Below are positions 60,001 through 64,000 of a stretch of 64,000 bases of DNA, piece by piece. Position 1 is the first letter of the stretch, and every line of letters starts with the position of its first letter. Position numbers and translations under genes: made by a program. Source of the DNA: Paramecium tetraurelia (Eukaryota > Ciliophora > Oligohymenophorea > Peniculida > Parameciidae); NCBI RefSeq assembly GCF_000165425.1, contig NW_001799400.1, positions 372,001 to 436,000 on the forward strand. Direction: 5' to 3'. The notes beneath the pieces are model-generated. The model had not been told where the DNA came from, made no database searches, and saw nothing but the letters and a program-made list of their open reading frames with translations.

Positions 60001-62133
60001 TTCTCTTAGATTTACTGGAAAAAAATAACTTAAACACAACTTAACTTATTCAATCAGGTTTTTTTTATTTAGAATGAATGCAAGGGAAGAGTTATTTATT
60101 CTATCGCTCTGTCCTTTAAAAAAGAAATTTTCAACCAATCCAGAATGCACATTACCTAATTTGCTTGGCATTAAATCTTTTATATGAGTAAATGGTTATC
60201 CATCTTCTTCGCTGAATCCAAAAAACTATTTAAATTCAGTAGTTATTTTTTATTCTAATCTGCCTTAGTGTTCTGGACTAATGTTAGAAATTATTGAGAG
60301 TGCTGAGCCTGTAAGAAATGATAAATCATTGAAGTTATTGATATTAATATCATATTGATAAGCTGATTCAAGTTCGTTTAGTTGTTATTAAATTTTTAAA
60401 GTCAATTTAAGATCTTGGTAAATTATTAAATAATACAACAATTTAATTTTTAATGAGTAGATCGTTTCTTTAGTTTAATTCCTATATTTTTAATATTCTT
60501 CAAATTAAATTCGAGATACTTTTTTTAATTTCTAAACCTTCTCAACAGCATTTAATAAATGATCAAAATTAATCAGCTAATTTTTTTGGTAGTCCTCCCA
60601 TAACTTCTTTTGACAAACAAGGACTTGCTATAAACTTTATATTATTGAATCTCCTAAAGTATACAAAATATTGATATCGGTAATAATGAAGTATTCTTAT
60701 TGGCTTATCTTAATTTGTTTCAAGGATTAACTCATCAAGTTTACTCTGCATTTTTACCAGATCAAATATAATATAGTACTTGTTACATCAAACTTCTTTT
60801 CTTTTTTTTGAAATTATTTTTTAATTTCAATACACTAATAAATAGTTTTGCATGTCAAAACATGATTTTCAAGGTAAAATCTTTGAAATGACAAATAATT
60901 GAGGATTATTAAATCATATTCTTGTTAATTATAATATTTAATCTGTTTCCCTCTAAGTTGATTTTTAAAAAGATGTAGAATCCATTTTTTTAAAATAAAC
61001 TTCTTTTGGGTTTTTTGTTTTCTTGTACCTTTTAACAAAGTAATTCTGTCAATATCTAACACCTAACACTCTTTGCAAGGGCATAAGACATCAAGGCAAT
61101 TATTTTTATGTATCAATAATTGTATTAAGAGTTCAATGCTTTGGGACTATTCACAAATAAAGTATTCAATAGATTAAACTAAATAACAGTTATTGGATCC
61201 AATACAAAATTCTTAGATTATATTTTATATTTTTCTCTTGAGCATGGAATCAACAACGTACCATAATAACTACAATATATCAAAATGTTACTTGACAAGA
61301 AATAAAAAAAGTAAAGAAAATAAATTTATCGTTTTCAGACGAAACTCTCCAAACAATTAATAGTAAATTGAAAAGTGCGCTTAATATCGAAATTTGATAA
61401 AATAAAATTGATGAGGATGTTAAACCAAAGGCAAATTTCTGAGCAATTCTTAAATGCAATAATATGATCACACAATGAAGCATATGCATTATTATTTATG
61501 ATTCTTTCTCTTAATATATGATTGATAAAGTAATATAGCAAACTATGAGGGGACTTAACAAGAAAGATTCTATAAAATTATATTTGAGTAAATCAGTTTA
61601 GTGGATTTCTCTTTTTTTAAAAAAAAAGGTTGAAGTAATTGAATTAAGTTATACTAAGATTGTGCCTATGATACTTAAAAATAATGTTAGAGAATTATCC
61701 TGGGTATTTAACTAACTATTATGGTAGTTTAACCCTATCCACTAGCTTAAAGATTGACTAAAAATAGTTTATAATGGACACAGAAGGATCCAATTAAAAT
61801 AAAGAAAATAAACTTTAATTATTCTAGATTACTAGGTATAGATTGTTCATATTTTACTTAGAGTTTTAGAATAGAGCAGATAATTACTGCTACTAAAATT
61901 ACGATTAGAAATAATAGTATAGCCCATAATAGAAAGTCAAGGCTAAAATAATTTACAGCTTCTGTGATAATATTGGCATTAGATAAAATAGTAAACATAT
62001 ATTGGTTTTCTTAAACTATATTTGAATTTCGTTTCTGATCCATTACTAAAAATCCATTTAGTTAAAAAAAATATATCCATAGAATGAACTGTTCAACAGC
62101 CGTGTGTTTGGTTAATTTCTAATCGTTATCCAT
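57089..62133 (-). CDS. Giant multi-TM protein with PAS domain, TmcB-like (1657 aa)
   Basis: Three introns only (61832-61857, 61270-61291, 58506-58528) in 5 kb, leaving exactly 1658 codons. N-terminus: several TM helices (DFLLWAILLFLIVILVAVII, TLFLSIIGTILVQ, FLLSPLIVCYITLSIIY). Then a Cys motif typical of the family (CLDVLCPCKECQVLD), a helical region, and a PAS-type domain (FKQFFGFSEEDGQPFTHIKD, LMPSKLGNVHSGLVENFF). Further on come a TM helix (LMTIVIIALICAVYFL), an extracytoplasmic region, TM helices and a long C-terminal part ending FQKGIPKKLCYLMRKYK. Ciliates have many such genes, often called PAS-domain or TmcB/TmcC-like. PAS domains sense small ligands or redox; role unknown. Start chosen at MDNDQKLTKHTAV because no other ATG precedes the first TM helix. 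Confidence 0.78.
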
Positions 62134-62247
62134 AATTGAGATCTGTAGCAAAAATTCGAAAATCCTTTGAATCATTAAGCGTATTATTAAATATTGAAAT
62201 TAATTTAGAACTAATCAATCAAACATATAAATTATAAGATCATAAAA

Positions 62248-64000
62248 TCATTTTTCATATTTTCTTCGAAAGCTTTCTAAATGTTTTGGAATGTTTCTTT
62301 AAAATAAGATAGGGAGTGGTATAGATTTGATGATAGCTTTTGAAAGCAGATATCTGTTGAATTAATAATATCCAAACGTAATTTAGAATGCTAAAACAAA
62401 GATAAACATCAAGATTCCTATTGAAATGATAAGGGTTTAATTGTCCTTAGTTAATTTATCTATAGTTTATGACGAGATATCTAAGAAGTATTGACTAAAT
62501 TGACTTATCTGAAATTAAATGATATCGATTCCCCATAACATATAAATCAGATATTCACTATCATCGAATATGCTTTCCAATGCAATAGCTTTCTCTAAGT
62601 AAGATTATTATCTAAATATTAATTAAGAGGCTCCTTCTACAAAAGATAGCACTTTAGATTAGAGATGAACAATTCCAGTTTAAAAAAGAGGAATAAATGT
62701 CTATTAGTACAGCCTATCATATAATAATTGAGTTTGCATATCACAACCTGTTAAAAGACATACATCTTAACCTAAAAGCTAATCTTATTGCGAAGCATTG
62801 AGTCCAGAATTGGATTGATCAGCAGTTAGAATCAGACTTGTAAAATCTATCATCTTTAACCTTGAGATATCTTCTTAAATCAGTTCTTCATCTATTTCTA
62901 ACAAATTCAAAATCTAAGTATTAGTTTATATGTTTCTCGTTTTGAGTTGATGACCTGGATCAGAATTATTAAGTTACGCGTAAGTTTCAAAATACTATTT
63001 TATTAAAAATAAGTCAAATCTATTAGCAGCTACTATAAAATTCAACCTGTTTTCTTAAGCTAAAATGGCTCTATTGCTAATAGGTCCAATAGATTTGGTT
63101 ATTTAAAGATAATAAAGTAGAAAAGCCATTACATATGAGATAATGATTATTGAGACTATGACAATGGAAAAAATAGAGCAAAAGTTTGAATATTTAGAAC
63201 TTTCTTAGATCTCTCTTTAATTAACCCTTTTTTTCTAAACAACTACAACTGTAGCTTTATTTTAGCTTTTTCTAATATCATCCAAAAAGCATTTAGGCAA
63301 GCTCAAAATTACACTATAATCTTTCTCTCTTAAGAAGATCCTGTTATATGACACCATACTTATTAATTAATCACATTAATGAATGATCTACACACAATCC
63401 TCCTTATCACACATTTAAAATAATTTGAGATAGATTTTGATAGTGTGAACTACCTTCAGATAATTAATAATCAAAGCTGTCAATTACAAAATAAGAATTA
63501 TAAAGAATCCAACAAATTAATAATTAACTATCTAATCAAAATAATCATTCATCTCAGTGTTATAAACATGACAATCCTCTAGAGTTATATTAGCACTCTC
63601 ACTGACATCAAAAAAGTTATAATAAATTTGTGATCTTGCAATTTAAGTTGGGTATGAATCATTTCTCCCAGATAAATAAGTTTAAGGTGAGGATGAAAAT
63701 GTCTTATAAGACAAAAAGAATGATGAATGCATTATCTGATAATAAGTAGAATAATCTTATACTGTTTGAGATATTTTGCTTTTCAAATCGAAATTGATAA
63801 AATAAATTGTAATAAGTTTAATTTAGCTTTTTGCAGCTATTTCTTTATAACTTGAATACATATCGTTGAGTCGAACACTTCCTTTTGCAATATGCTACCA
63901 GGCCATATATATTTTATCATATCTGGTAATATTTATCTCATCATTATTGAATGGAATAATTGTGTCCTTTTATAATGGATAAAAATCTCTATAATAGATT
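62248..64000 (-). CDS. TmcB-like multi-TM protein, 5' end outside window (partial)
   Basis: The frame is open without introns from the window edge (64000) to TGA 62248-62250, 583 residues of the C-terminal part. It parallels the previous gene: an extracytoplasmic region (SQIYYNFFDVSESANITLED), TM helices (FVGFFIILILQLTALIINYL, IFSIVIVSIIIISYVMAFLL), LLGQDVCLLTGCDM against LIGKDVCLLIGCNM, a TM helix near the end, and the tail LFQRNIPKHLESFRRKYEK against LFQKGIPKKLCYLMRKYK. Arranged head-to-tail 114 bp upstream of it, so a tandem duplication. The PAS and Cys motifs would lie outside the window. Confidence 0.8.

Noticed and set aside
61280-61541. Separate small membrane proteins in this stretch
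   Set aside because: Once introns 61832-61857 and 61270-61291 are removed, one of these frames is an exon of the large TmcB-like gene and the other is its shadow.
57089-64000. One single giant gene instead of two TmcB-like genes
   Set aside because: The upstream copy ends with a family-typical C-terminus at TGA 62250, and a new N-terminal start with TM helices follows at 62133.
1-64000. CRISPR arrays, bacterial operon signals, insertion sequences
   Set aside because: None seen. Genetic code, introns and families are eukaryotic; the only tandem arrays are protein-coding repeats.

Overview
The window reads as macronuclear DNA of a ciliate, most probably a Paramecium. It is very AT-rich. Long reading frames stay open only when TAA and TAG are read as glutamine and TGA is the sole stop. 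Genes carry many introns of about 20-37 nt (GT...AG), and they sit on both strands with gaps often under 200 bp. Every spliced model below was built by hand. Each closes to a whole number of codons once its introns are removed, except the 5'-partial gene at the right edge and the broken loci. I cannot name the species from sequence alone.

Layout. 1-1092: no supported gene. 1093-9485: large MORN-repeat protein, small coiled-coil protein, WDR26/GID7-type CTLH-WD40 protein (-), cyclic-nucleotide-binding protein. 9608-16979: LRR plus cysteine-rich protein, TCTP (-), SART1/Snu66 (-), a 1010-aa unrecognised protein (-). 17662-26720: basic protein, helix-turn-helix-like protein, second MORN protein, cyclophilin, an ataxin-3 with Josephin, UIM-like and UBX modules, roadblock dynein light chain, Ser/Thr kinase, two small unknowns. 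27464-28788: decayed TPR gene holding a 150-N assembly gap. 28789-36522: small proteins, a signal-peptide protein with an 18-bp tandem repeat, DRC4/GAS8, RING-type protein, multi-pass membrane protein. 37355-46662: cGMP-dependent-kinase-like protein, Alba-domain protein, second kinase, dual-specificity phosphatase, RING/TRAF-zinc-finger protein, unknown. 46856-52586: coiled-coil protein, third MORN protein, several unknowns. 52835-57046: a 7-TM protein fused to a predicted pseudokinase, overlapping by four bases an Argonaute/PIWI protein that lacks key slicer residues, then a small membrane protein. 57089-64000: two tandem giant PAS/transmembrane (TmcB-like) genes, the second running off the window.

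This is a typical mixed gene-dense ciliate segment. Cilium-linked families (DRC4, roadblock light chain, MORN proteins, FKP-motif protein), cyclic-nucleotide signalling (two CNB proteins, one with a kinase), ubiquitin biology (CTLH WD40, ataxin-3, two RING proteins) and RNA functions (Snu66, Alba, Argonaute) recur, but nothing shows co-regulation. The best leads for something unusual are the 7-TM pseudokinase and the slicer-defective Argonaute beside it, the ataxin-3/UBX fusion, and the frequent AAG 3' splice sites.
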